Source: Bradyrhizobium sp. DOA9
Lineage (GTDB): Bacteria > Pseudomonadota > Alphaproteobacteria > Rhizobiales > Xanthobacteraceae
Direction: 5' to 3'
NCBI RefSeq assembly: GCF_000617845.2
Contig: NZ_DF820425.1
Location: 3,895,725-3,959,724, forward strand
Length of the DNA: 64,000 nucleotides
Shown: positions 17,029-25,170 of the stretch, piece by piece
Numbering within the stretch: position 1 is the first letter of the stretch
How the letters are laid out: each line of letters begins with the position of its first letter
Translations under genes and position numbers: made by a program
Notes under the pieces: model-generated
What the model was told of the DNA's origin: nothing
Seen by the model: the letters and a program-made list of their open reading frames with translations, nothing else
Databases searched by the model: none

Positions 17029-18447
17029 CTACCCTCCGGCACGGCTCGCGACAGCCGGCGTCGGCGAGGTCGCGAACTTGCCGAGCCCGAGATAGACGAG
17101 GCCTGCCACGCCGATTCCGAACAGCCAGCTCAGGTCGGCACCGCCGAGCAGATAGATCGAGACCGGCCCCTGCAATGCGCTGACGAGGCCGTCCTCCACC
17201 AGCCACCCGGCAACGAGGCCGGCGAAGAACGCGATCATGCCGGCCCAGTTGATGTCGCCATAGGCGCTGGTCTCCGGCGAGCGATAGAGCTCGGCCACCT
17301 CGATCTTGCCCTTGCGCTTGATGTAGAAGTCGGCGAGCACCACGCCGGCCCACGGGCTCATCCACAACAGCAGGCTGATCATCCAATGGTCGAACGCCTT
17401 CGCGAAGGACGGCGCGAAGATGAAGTAGAGGGTCACCAGATAGCCGGCGACGCCGACGATGATTGTGAGCCAGAAGCGCGAGAGCTTCAGCCCTGCGCTT
17501 AAGGCCGCCAGCGCCGCCGAATAGACGTTGAGGATGTTGGTGGCGATCGGGCCGTGCAGCACCATCAGGAGCACGAGGATGCTGACGGGACCGCCGAACA
17601 CCGCGCTGACCATCTTGGCGGGGTCCGTGTCCAGCGTCGTCGAGGCAATGGTCGCGCCGAGAATGCCGAGCCAGACCGTCGGCACGAACATGCCGACATA
17701 GCTGTACCAGAACACGGCTTTCGAGGGCGTCGAGCGCGGCACGAAGCGCGAATAGTCGGAGGCCCAGGTGACCCAGGAGATGCCCCAGCCGACGCCGATT
17801 GCGGTCATCAGCATCGTCAGCATCGCCAGATGCGCGCCGGGCGGCAGCGAGGTGGTCAGGTTCCAGTTGACGACGCCGGGCCGCGTCCAGGCCAGCACGC
17901 TCATCAGCACCATGATGGCGATGGTCGGCGGCACCGTGTACTTCTCGAAGGTGCGGATTGCGTAGAAGCCGTAGACGCCGATCAGCACCTGCACCGCCAT
18001 CACCAGCGTGATGACGACCATCTCGATCAACCAGGTGTCGGGTACGCCGAACTGGCCGAGGATGCCCATCGAGACCTTGACGGGGAAGTAGGTGTTGACG
18101 CCGATCCAGCCCAGCGTCATCAGGAACATCAGGATGCTCGGCAGGTAGGCGCCGCGGACGCCGAAGGCGGACCGGCTCAGCACCATCTGGTTGACGCCGG
18201 TCTTGTGTCCCATCACCGTGAAGGTCGCGAAGATCGCGCAGCCCACGATGTTGCCGAGCACGATGACCGCGATCGTCTCCATCAGGCCGAGCTTGAGGAT
18301 GATGCCGAGCGCGCCGAGCGCCCAGTTCACCGGCGCGATGTTGGCGCCGGCCCAGATCCACATCTGCTGCGGCCCGGTGGAGTCCCGGTCCGCGTCCGGG
18401 ATCGGCTCGATGCTGTGAATATCAGCGCGAAGTTCGGTATCCGTCAT
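17029..18447 (-). CDS. NCS1-family nucleobase/allantoin-type cation symporter
   Basis: A 472-residue membrane protein with about twelve hydrophobic segments, of the cytosine/purine/uracil/thiamine/allantoin permease family (NCS1). The opening WIWAGANIAPVNWALGALG and the WVTWASDYSRF segment are typical. The ATG at 18447 is chosen because GGGGGA lies eight bases upstream; an upstream TTG (18459) overlaps that site. A sigma54-type promoter (18485-18500) and a palindrome shared with the neighbouring catabolic operon precede it, so the imported compound is probably the nitrogen source degraded by that operon. The substrate is not identifiable from sequence. Its 3' end is convergent with treZ (8-base gap). 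Confidence 0.85.
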   Translation of the reverse strand: MTDTELRADIHSIEPIPDADRDSTGPQQMWIWAGANIAPVNWALGALGIILKLGLMETIAVIVLGNIVGCAIFATFTVMGHKTGVNQMVLSRSAFGVRGAYLPSILMFLMTLGWIGVNTYFPVKVSMGILGQFGVPDTWLIEMVVITLVMAVQVLIGVYGFYAIRTFEKYTVPPTIAIMVLMSVLAWTRPGVVNWNLTTSLPPGAHLAMLTMLMTAIGVGWGISWVTWASDYSRFVPRSTPSKAVFWYSYVGMFVPTVWLGILGATIASTTLDTDPAKMVSAVFGGPVSILVLLMVLHGPIATNILNVYSAALAALSAGLKLSRFWLTIIVGVAGYLVTLYFIFAPSFAKAFDHWMISLLLWMSPWAGVVLADFYIKRKGKIEVAELYRSPETSAYGDINWAGMIAFFAGLVAGWLVEDGLVSALQGPVSIYLLGGADLSWLFGIGVAGLVYLGLGKFATSPTPAVASRAGG

Positions 18448-18461
18448 GAGATCCCCCAATA

Positions 18462-18475
18462 CGAAGCACGCTTCG
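18462..18475. promoter_or_regulatory. MarR-type operator upstream of the NCS1 gene
   Basis: The palindrome CGAAGC-AC-GCTTCG, flanked by TA and CA, lies at the predicted transcription start of the NCS1 gene, 15 bases before its ATG. The same sequence with an AT centre occurs twice in front of the divergent catabolic operon (19309-19322 and 19336-19349). The MarR gene between them is the obvious candidate binder. Confidence 0.65.
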
Positions 18476-18484
18476 CATCATCGC

Positions 18485-18500
18485 AGCATAAATCGTGCCA
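18485..18500 (-). promoter_or_regulatory. Sigma54-type -24/-12 promoter of the NCS1 gene
   Basis: Minus strand reads TGGCACGATTTATGCT, one mismatch from TGGCACG-N4-TTGCW, with the invariant GG and GC exactly ten bases apart. Transcription would begin near 18474, inside the CGAAGC palindrome. This implies activation by an NtrC-type enhancer protein and repression by the MarR protein. Confidence 0.55.
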
Positions 18501-18714
18501 TGGACTAGCGGTGCGGCCGGGGAGGGCGCGTTTCGATGCCGAATGCAACGAGGCGCGCCTCGGATGCGACTGCGTTTTCGAGCGCGGGCCAGGCTGCTGC
18601 GCCGGCTTGCCGCGGCACACCGGACCTGCCGCCCGATGGTGGCGATCGGTGCACGGCCGGGCAGCGGTACGATGATAAATTAAGCAGCCCAACTCAAAAG
18701 CGCAGCACGCGCCG

Positions 18715-19209
18715 CTAGTCGAATAGGGCAGCGGCGCTGTCGCGACTGGGATTGCCGGCGACGATGCGCTGCATCATCTCGATGAAGAGCGCCTGTTCGC
18801 GCTGGCTCAAATCGCCGAGCGTTGCGCGATGCGCCCGCCGTGCCGCGCCCTCGATTCTCACCAGCAGCGCGGCACCGGCGGGCGTCAGGCGGCACAATCG
18901 CGCGCGCCGATCGTCCTTGTTCACCGCGCGCTCGACCAGGTTCCGCGCGGCGAGCCGCTTCAATGCGCCGGTCGTCGTGGTGCGATCGAGCGCGATATCG
19001 GCCGCCAAAGTGGTCTGATCGGCTGTTTCGCGCACCGCCAGCGCCGAGAGCAGGCTGTATTGCAGCGGCGTGACCTCGAATTCCCCGCAGGCGTCCTGAA
19101 ACAGCGCGACGTGAATCTGGTGCAGCCGGCGGATCAGATAGCCGGGCCGTTCCGACAATGGCCAGGGGCGGTGCTTGCCCCCGCTGCGACTTTTCCTGGC
19201 TTGCCGCAA
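18715..19209 (-). CDS. MarR-family transcriptional repressor
   Basis: A winged-helix MarR protein of about 164 residues: N-terminal dimerisation helix (GYLIRRLHQIHVALFQ), recognition region around ALDRTTTTGALKRLAARNLVER, wing with KDDRRARLCRLTPAG and C-terminal helix. Start is uncertain. The TTG at 19209 has GGGAG nine bases upstream and gives the usual MarR size; ATGs at 19278 and 19281 would add 23-24 basic residues, have no Shine-Dalgarno and overlap the sigma54 promoter of the divergent operon. It sits between two units that share a palindromic operator and very probably represses both; the inducer is probably the pathway substrate. Confidence 0.85.
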   Translation of the reverse strand: MRQARKSRSGGKHRPWPLSERPGYLIRRLHQIHVALFQDACGEFEVTPLQYSLLSALAVRETADQTTLAADIALDRTTTTGALKRLAARNLVERAVNKDDRRARLCRLTPAGAALLVRIEGAARRAHRATLGDLSQREQALFIEMMQRIVAGNPSRDSAAALFD

Positions 19210-19280
19210 TGCACGCTCTCCCAACCCCGAAAACCGTTCGCGCTTAGCTCGATTCGAACGCGCCCGCCACAACAGCATCA

Positions 19281-19296
19281 TGGCACGAAGCTTGCT
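19281..19296 (+). promoter_or_regulatory. Sigma54 promoter of the amidohydrolase/molybdenum-hydroxylase operon
   Basis: TGGCACGAAGCTTGCT is an exact match to the sigma54 consensus TGGCACG-N4-TTGCW. Transcription would start near 19307, directly in front of two CGAAGCATGCTTCG palindromes. No NtrC-type activator gene is adjacent, so global NtrC or another enhancer-binding protein is the likely activator. Confidence 0.7.
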
Positions 19297-19308
19297 TTTG
19301 TCCAAATG

Positions 19309-19322
19309 CGAAGCATGCTTCG
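19309..19322. promoter_or_regulatory. MarR-type operator 1 of the catabolic operon
   Basis: A perfect 14-base palindrome, CGAAGC-AT-GCTTCG, lying at about +2 to +15 relative to the predicted sigma54 start. It is centred 27 bases from the second copy. Binding here would block open-complex formation or act as a roadblock. Confidence 0.65.
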
Positions 19323-19335
19323 TAATGTCAAAATA

Positions 19336-19349
19336 CGAAGCATGCTTCG
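19336..19349. promoter_or_regulatory. MarR-type operator 2 of the catabolic operon
   Basis: A second perfect CGAAGC-AT-GCTTCG palindrome, extended by TA on both sides (TACGAAGC...GCTTCGTA). With copy 1 it covers the first 40 or so bases of the predicted transcript. The third genomic copy in the window is in front of the NCS1 permease gene. Confidence 0.65.
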
Positions 19350-19396
19350 TATTTCGAGAGCGGGGCAACCGCCTGCGCGAGAGTAAGGAGAGCGCC

Positions 19397-20674
19397 ATGT
19401 CCGTCACTGCCAGCTTCGACCTTCTGCTGCGAGGCGGTCGCGTGATCTGCCCGGCCTCCGGCGTCGATGGCCTCAAGGACGTCGCCATCCGCAATGGCAA
19501 GATCGCGGCGGTCGCATCCGACATTCTGCCGACCAGCGCGAAGGAGGTCGTCGATGTCAGCGGCAAGCTCGTGCTGCCGGGTCTGATCGACACCCACGCC
19601 CATGTCTATCAATATGTCTCGGGACGCTTCGGCATGAACCCCGACATGGTGGGCGTGCAGTCTGGCGTGACGACGCTGGTCGATCAGGGCGGTCCGTCCT
19701 GCATGACGCTGCCGGGCTTCCGCCATTTCATCGCGGAAGCAGCGGCCTCGCGCGTCTATGCGTTCATCTCCGCCTATCTCGTCGGCGGACTCGAGGGCCA
19801 TTTCTATCCGCAGCTCTATAGCCCCGACGGCGTCGACATCGACGCGACCGTCAAGGCGGCAACCGCCAATCTCGATCTCGTGCGCGGCATCAAGGCTCAC
19901 GCCGAGATCGGCGGCTTCGCGCGCTGGGGCATCCGCGTCATCGAGATGGCGGCCGAGATCGGCAAGCGCGCCGACCTGCCGGTCTATGTGCATTTCGGCC
20001 AGCTCTGGGGTCTGCCCGAGAGCGGCGCCAACGGCGAGGACGCCGACACCATCCTCACCCGCGTCATCCCGCTCTTGCGCGAGGGTGACATCCTTGCTCA
20101 TCCCTTCACGCGCCATCCCGGCGGCTTCGTCAACCGCGAGGGCGAGGTGCATCCGGTGATCCAGGCCGCGCTCGACCGCGGCCTCAAGGTCGATGTCGGC
20201 CACGGCAGCCACTTCTCCTATCGGCTCGCGAAGAAGGCGATCGCTGCCGGCATCATGCCGACCACGTTAGGTGCCGACATCCACGGCTACAACACCCATG
20301 TGCCGGCGCCGGCGGGAACGCCGGACCAGCATGAGGACGACGAGAACCATCCCTTCGCCGGCCAGGCCAAGTTCAGCCTGGTCCAGGCGATGAGCTCGAT
20401 GATGGCGCTCGGCCTGACGCTGGAGCAGGTGGTGCCGATGGTCACCTCCAATCCCGCGAAAATGCTCGGCCGCAGCGGCGAGATCGGTGCGCTCAGGGTC
20501 GGCATGGACGCCGACGTCTCCGTGCTCGCGGAGAGAAACGGCCGCTTCGTCCTCAAAGACAACGAGAACAACGAGGTGATCGCCGAGCGCCTGCTGCAGC
20601 CGGCCTTCTGCCTGCGCGCCGGCACCCGCTTCGACGCGGTCGCACCGATCCTGCCGCAGGCCGTCGCGGCATAA
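19397..20674 (+). CDS. Cyclic amidohydrolase (dihydroorotase-like superfamily)
   Basis: A 425-residue metal-dependent amidohydrolase. Metal ligands are His67 and His69 (DTHAHV), the carboxylated lysine Lys166 (GIKAHAEIG), a strand-5 His (VYVHFGQ), further His in LAHPFTRHP and VGHGSH, and a catalytic Asp in TLGADIHG. It resembles the subgroup annotated as dihydroorotase-like or EF_0837-type deacetylases. It is the first gene after the sigma54 promoter and the operators; AAGGAG lies upstream of the ATG. With a molybdenum hydroxylase and importers in the same operon, ring opening of a hydroxylated nitrogen heterocycle is a reasonable inference; the exact substrate is unknown. Confidence 0.8.
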   Translation: MSVTASFDLLLRGGRVICPASGVDGLKDVAIRNGKIAAVASDILPTSAKEVVDVSGKLVLPGLIDTHAHVYQYVSGRFGMNPDMVGVQSGVTTLVDQGGPSCMTLPGFRHFIAEAAASRVYAFISAYLVGGLEGHFYPQLYSPDGVDIDATVKAATANLDLVRGIKAHAEIGGFARWGIRVIEMAAEIGKRADLPVYVHFGQLWGLPESGANGEDADTILTRVIPLLREGDILAHPFTRHPGGFVNREGEVHPVIQAALDRGLKVDVGHGSHFSYRLAKKAIAAGIMPTTLGADIHGYNTHVPAPAGTPDQHEDDENHPFAGQAKFSLVQAMSSMMALGLTLEQVVPMVTSNPAKMLGRSGEIGALRVGMDADVSVLAERNGRFVLKDNENNEVIAERLLQPAFCLRAGTRFDAVAPILPQAVAA

Positions 20675-20701
20675 GGCCGGGCGGTGAAGGAGAACGCCGA
20701 G

Positions 20702-23077
20702 TTGCGTAACGAGCGAGAATTTCCGCAACGAGAGACCGGGCAGGGCGTCGGCGCACGGCTGCCGCGCAAGGAAGACGACCGCCTGATGCGGGGCCGCGGC
20801 CTCTATGTCGGCGACGTCAGGCTCGCCGGCCTTCAGGACGTCGCCTTCGTGCGCAGCCCGCTGGCGCATGCGCGCATCCGCGGCATCGATGTGCCCGAAC
20901 GTTATCGCGGCAGTGTCTTCACGTCGGCCGATCTCGTCGGCATCAAGCCGATCCGTGCGGTGTCAGGGCTCCCTGGCTTCAAGATCTCCGAGCAGCCGGT
21001 GCTCGCGACCGGCAAGGTGCGCCAGGTCGGCGAGCTCGTCGCGATGTGCCTCGCGCCGACCCGCGCCGAGGCGGAGGACATCGCAGCCTCCGTGACGCTC
21101 GATCTGGAGGACCTGCCGGCGATCCATGACATGCTGAAGGCGCGCGAGCCAGGCTCGGCGCTGGTGCACGAGCATTGGGGCGACAACGTCTTCCTGGAGA
21201 CCAATTACGAGGTCGACATCTCCGCAGCGCTCGATGCGCCGATCAAGGTGACGCGCGAGATCTCGACGGCGCGGCAGTGCATGTCGCCGCTGGAAGGCCG
21301 CGGCGTGGTCGCGACGTTCGATCCGAGGCTCGACCAGCTCACGCTGCATTCGGCGGCGCAGATGCCGCATATCACGCGCAGCGGCCTTGCCGAATGCCTC
21401 GGCATGGAGGAGGGCCGGATCCGCGTCATCTCGCCCGATGTCGGCGGCGGTTTCGGTCACAAGGGCATTTTGTTGCCCGAAGAGGTCTGCCTGTCCTGGC
21501 TGACGATGCGCTGCGGCCATCCGGTGCGCTGGCTCGAAGACCGCCGCGAGCATCTCGTCGCCAGCTCCAATTGTCGCGAGCATCACTACAGGATCACGGT
21601 CTATGCCGACAGCGACGGCACGTTGCGCGGCATCGATTGCGAAGCGACGGTGGATTCCGGCGCCTACTCGTCCTATCCGTTCTCGGCCTGCTTGGAGGCC
21701 GCACAGGTCGCCAGCATCCTGCCCGGCCCCTACAAGATGCCGGCCTATCGCTGCCGCACCTTCTCGGTCGCGACCAACAAATGCCCGATCCTGCCCTATC
21801 GCGGCGTCGCGCGCACCGGCGTCTGCTTTGCGTTGGAATTGATGCTGGATCTCGTGGCGGCGGAAGCCGGTCTCGAACCCGGTGAGGTCCGCTTGCGCAA
21901 TCTGGTACGCCCCGAGCAGATGCCGTTCGACAACATCACCAGGAAGCATTTCGACAGCGGCGACTATCCGGAAGCGATGCGCCGCGCGCTCGCAGCCATC
22001 GACATCGACGCCATCCGCGCCAGGCAAGAGCAGGGCGAGGCCGACGGCCGCCGCATTGGTGTCGGCGTCTCCATCTATTGCGAGCAGGCCGCGCACGGCA
22101 CCTCGGTCTATTCCGGCTGGGGCATCCCGATGGTGCCGGGCCACGAACAGGCTTCCGCCCGGCTGACGCCGGACGGCGGCCTTGAACTGCGCGTCGGCGT
22201 GCACTCGCACGGGCAGGGCATGGAGACCACGCTCGCGCAGGTCGCGCATGAAATCCTCGGCGTGGATGTTGCCAAGGTGCGTATCATCCTCGGCGACACC
22301 GCGATGACGCCCTATTCGACCGGCACCTGGGGCTCGCGCTCGATGGTGATGGCGGGTGGTGCGGTCGCGGCCGCCTGCCGCGAGCTCGGCGAACGTGCGC
22401 GCCGCATCGGCGCGAAACTCCTGCAGCACGATCCGGCCGCCGTGGTGTTGCAGAACGGCGAGGTGCGCGGCGTCAACGGCAGCGTCAGCATCCAGACTAT
22501 CGCCCACACCTGGTATCGCCGCCCGCAGGATTTGCCTGTAGACGTCGATCCTGGCGGGCTCGAGGTGACGCAAGGCTACAAGCCGGTACGCGACAGCGGC
22601 ACCTTCAGCTATGCCGCGCATGCCGCCGTCGTCGCGGTCGACTCCGATCTCGGCGAGGTCGAGATCCTCGACTACGTGATCGTCGAGGACGGTGGCGTGC
22701 TGGTCAATCCGCTCGTCGTCGACGGCCAGATCTATGGCGGCCTCGCCCAGGGTATCGGCACCGCGCTCTACGAGGAAATGCCGTTCGACGCCTCCGGCCA
22801 GCCGCTGGCGACGACGCTCGCGGATTATTTGCTGCCCGGGCCGACCGAGGTTCCCGCTGCGCGCCTTGATCACATGGAGACGCCATCGCCTTACACACAG
22901 TTCGGCGTCAAGGGCATCGGCGAGGGCGGGGCCATCGCGCCGCCCGCCGCCATCGCCAATGCCGTCAACGACGCGCTGCGCCCGCTCGGCGTCGAGCTGA
23001 TGCAATCGCCGATCACCCCGCATCGCATCGTCGCGGCCGTGCTGGCCGCGCGTGCGGCGGAGAGGAGTGCGGCATGA
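20702..23077 (+). CDS. Molybdenum hydroxylase large (molybdopterin-binding) subunit
   Basis: About 791 residues, the xanthine dehydrogenase/aldehyde oxidase/CO dehydrogenase large-subunit family. The molybdopterin-binding segment GGGFGHKG and the catalytic Glu in GVKGIGEGGAIAPP are visible. The active-site loop reads PYRGVAR, closest to the form II type (AYRGAGR), not the CO-oxidising AYxCSFR loop, so CO dehydrogenase activity is unlikely. Start: TTG at 20702 is preceded by AAGGAG at nine bases; a GTG at 20684 in frame is the alternative. It probably hydroxylates an N-heterocycle with water as oxygen donor. The stop overlaps the medium subunit by four bases. Confidence 0.9.
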   Translation: MRNEREFPQRETGQGVGARLPRKEDDRLMRGRGLYVGDVRLAGLQDVAFVRSPLAHARIRGIDVPERYRGSVFTSADLVGIKPIRAVSGLPGFKISEQPVLATGKVRQVGELVAMCLAPTRAEAEDIAASVTLDLEDLPAIHDMLKAREPGSALVHEHWGDNVFLETNYEVDISAALDAPIKVTREISTARQCMSPLEGRGVVATFDPRLDQLTLHSAAQMPHITRSGLAECLGMEEGRIRVISPDVGGGFGHKGILLPEEVCLSWLTMRCGHPVRWLEDRREHLVASSNCREHHYRITVYADSDGTLRGIDCEATVDSGAYSSYPFSACLEAAQVASILPGPYKMPAYRCRTFSVATNKCPILPYRGVARTGVCFALELMLDLVAAEAGLEPGEVRLRNLVRPEQMPFDNITRKHFDSGDYPEAMRRALAAIDIDAIRARQEQGEADGRRIGVGVSIYCEQAAHGTSVYSGWGIPMVPGHEQASARLTPDGGLELRVGVHSHGQGMETTLAQVAHEILGVDVAKVRIILGDTAMTPYSTGTWGSRSMVMAGGAVAAACRELGERARRIGAKLLQHDPAAVVLQNGEVRGVNGSVSIQTIAHTWYRRPQDLPVDVDPGGLEVTQGYKPVRDSGTFSYAAHAAVVAVDSDLGEVEILDYVIVEDGGVLVNPLVVDGQIYGGLAQGIGTALYEEMPFDASGQPLATTLADYLLPGPTEVPAARLDHMETPSPYTQFGVKGIGEGGAIAPPAAIANAVNDALRPLGVELMQSPITPHRIVAAVLAARAAERSAA

Positions 23078-23910
23078 AACCGGCGCCCTTTGCTTACGAA
23101 CGCCCGCGCGACCTCGACGCGGCTCTCTCGATGCTGGCCGGAAGCAATGGATCGGCAAAGATCATCGCCGGAGGCCAGTCGCTCGGCCCCATGCTCAATC
23201 TCCGGCTGGTGCAGCCGGAGCTGATCGTCGACATCTCCGGCCTTGCCGAACTCAAGCGCGCAGAGGTCTCCGGCGGCGAGCTGGTGCTCGGCGCCCTCGT
23301 CACCCATGCCGATATCGAGGACGGCCGCACGGCCGACGTGACCCGCGGCGCCATGCGGGCCGTCGCCGCCAACATCGCCTATCGCGCGGTACGCAATCGC
23401 GGCACGATCGGCGGCTCGCTCAGCCACGCCGATCCCGCCGCGGACTGGATTTCGGCACTCGCTGCCCTCGGCGCGCGCGTGACGCTGCGCAGCCTTGCCG
23501 GTGCGCGCACCCTGGCGATCGAGGCCTTCATCGTCGGCGCACTTGAATCCGCGCTGCATGCTGGTGAGATCGTCGAGGCGGTCCATGTCCCGGCGCGCAC
23601 GGCTTCCGCGCATTGGGGCTATGCCAAGAGCTGCCGCAAGACAGGCGAATTCGCCCATGCGATCGGTGCGGTGTTGGTCGATCCCGCCGCCGCCTCGGCG
23701 CGTATCGTGATCGGTGCCATCGATACGACGCCCATCGTCGTCACTGATGCCGCGGAGCTGTTCGGCGGCCGCATCGCCGCCGACTACAAGCAGCGTTTCG
23801 ATGCCCGTGTCGCTGACGTGCTCCTTGCAAAAGCCGGCATCGACGACGCCGCGCAGCGCCATATCCATATCAGCGTGTTGAAGCGCGCCGTTCTGGAGGC
23901 CGCGGCATGA
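23074..23910 (+). CDS. Molybdenum hydroxylase FAD-binding medium subunit
   Basis: A 278-residue CoxM-like subunit that carries FAD and passes electrons from the iron-sulfur subunit to an acceptor. FAD-binding motifs are AGGQSLGPMLN near residues 32-42 and the TIGGSLSHADPAAD segment near 110-123. The C-terminal CO_deh_flav_C-like domain is present. The start overlaps the large subunit by four bases and the end overlaps the small subunit by four bases, giving the L-M-S order as one coupled cassette. Confidence 0.92.
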   Translation: MKPAPFAYERPRDLDAALSMLAGSNGSAKIIAGGQSLGPMLNLRLVQPELIVDISGLAELKRAEVSGGELVLGALVTHADIEDGRTADVTRGAMRAVAANIAYRAVRNRGTIGGSLSHADPAADWISALAALGARVTLRSLAGARTLAIEAFIVGALESALHAGEIVEAVHVPARTASAHWGYAKSCRKTGEFAHAIGAVLVDPAAASARIVIGAIDTTPIVVTDAAELFGGRIAADYKQRFDARVADVLLAKAGIDDAAQRHIHISVLKRAVLEAAA

Positions 23911-25094
23911 CCACGATCGCGCTTCAGGTCAATCGCCGCGCGGTGGAGCTGCCCGCCGAGCCGCGCACCAGCCTTGCCGACTTCGTCCGCGACAAGCTCG
24001 ATCTCACCGGCACCCATCTCGGCTGCGAGCATGGGGTCTGCGGCGCCTGCACCGTGCTGCTCGACGGCGTTCCGGCGCGCTCCTGCATCACCTATGCGGC
24101 AGCCTGCGAGGGCGCCGACGTCACGACGATCGAAGGCCTCGACGAGGACGAGATCACCACCGAGCTGCGCGCCGCCTTCACCCGCGAGCACGCGCTGCAA
24201 TGCGGCTATTGCACGCCGGGCATGCTTGTCTCCGCGCGCGACCTCGTGCTGCGTCTGCCCGACGCCGACGAGCGCCGGATTCGCATCGGCCTCAGCGGCA
24301 ATCTCTGCCGCTGCACCGGCTATGTCGGCATCGTGCGCGCGGTGCAGTCCGTGATCGAGGCGAGGCGCGCGCGCAATGTCGGGCCGCTGGCGGATGGCGG
24401 CCGGACCGTGCTTGGTCCTGCCGGCTCGGGGCGAGCGGCAACCGCCCGGAGCGAGCTGCGGCCTGCGCGGCCTGCGCCGGCATCGGAAAGTGCCACCCCA
24501 AGCAGCATCTCCGACTTCACGCCGGCAACAATACTCGATCAGCGCTTCACGCTGCCGCATCCGCCGGCAAAGGTGTTCGCGATGTTCGAGGATATCGCAG
24601 GCATCGCATCCTGCCTTCCCGGCGTGTCGCTGACGTCGTTAAGGTCGGAGCGCGTCGAAGGATCGATCCGCGTCAGGCTCGGTCCGATCGTAGCAAGCTT
24701 CGAGGGGGCAGCGCGCGTCGAGCGGGATCCCGCGGCGCTCTCGGGACGCATCGTCGGCATCGGCACCGACCAGCGCAGCCATTCGGCGACGCAGGGTGAG
24801 ATCCGTTACCGCCTGCTGCCGCTCGAAGACGGCGCGGCGACATCAGTCGAACTGTCGATCGGCTACACGCTGACGGGAATGCTCGCCCAGGTCGGCCGGC
24901 CCGGCCTGGTGCGCGACCTCGCCAAACGCCTGATCGCGGAGTTCGCCGCAAATCTCGACCGCCACATGTCCGGTGCGCCATCGGGGAGGGCAGCTCCCGC
25001 GGAGCTCGGCTTCTGGTCGGTTGCATCGGACGTCTTGCGAGCCCGGCTCGCCCGGATTTTCGGCCGCGCCTTCGGAAGAGGTGGTGCGGAATGA
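23907..25094 (+). CDS. Fusion of 2Fe-2S small subunit with a CoxG-like SRPBCC domain
   Basis: A 395-residue protein in two parts. Residues 1-155 are the molybdenum-hydroxylase small subunit with a plant-ferredoxin cluster (Cys40, 45, 48, 60) and a second 2Fe-2S site (Cys99, 102, 134, 136). After an Ala/Pro/Arg-rich linker (about 156-205), residues 206-355 form an SRPBCC domain of the CoxG type (FTLPHPPAKVFAMFEDIAGIASCLPGV). The tail ends in an amphipathic basic helix. CoxG is implicated in membrane attachment of CO dehydrogenase, so the fusion may tether this enzyme to the membrane. Normal small subunits have about 160 residues; no frameshift or stop is seen at the junction. Confidence 0.9.
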   Translation: MTTIALQVNRRAVELPAEPRTSLADFVRDKLDLTGTHLGCEHGVCGACTVLLDGVPARSCITYAAACEGADVTTIEGLDEDEITTELRAAFTREHALQCGYCTPGMLVSARDLVLRLPDADERRIRIGLSGNLCRCTGYVGIVRAVQSVIEARRARNVGPLADGGRTVLGPAGSGRAATARSELRPARPAPASESATPSSISDFTPATILDQRFTLPHPPAKVFAMFEDIAGIASCLPGVSLTSLRSERVEGSIRVRLGPIVASFEGAARVERDPAALSGRIVGIGTDQRSHSATQGEIRYRLLPLEDGAATSVELSIGYTLTGMLAQVGRPGLVRDLAKRLIAEFAANLDRHMSGAPSGRAAPAELGFWSVASDVLRARLARIFGRAFGRGGAE

Positions 25095-25170
25095 TCGGCG
25101 CGCCGGCGCCGCGGAGTGACGAAGCCTGGACTGCCTAGACATCAACAGCGTGGGATTTGGAGAGACAAAC

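Noticed and set aside
19286..19299. CGAAGCTTGCTTTT, which looked like a third, degenerate MarR operator
   Set aside because: The same bases form the -12 half of an exact sigma54 promoter (19281-19296), which explains them better.
20702..25094. Identification as a CO dehydrogenase (coxMSL)
   Set aside because: The active-site loop is PYRGVAR rather than the Cys-containing AYxCSFR loop needed for the Mo-Cu site; the second cluster (AMRGFGV) fails the same test.
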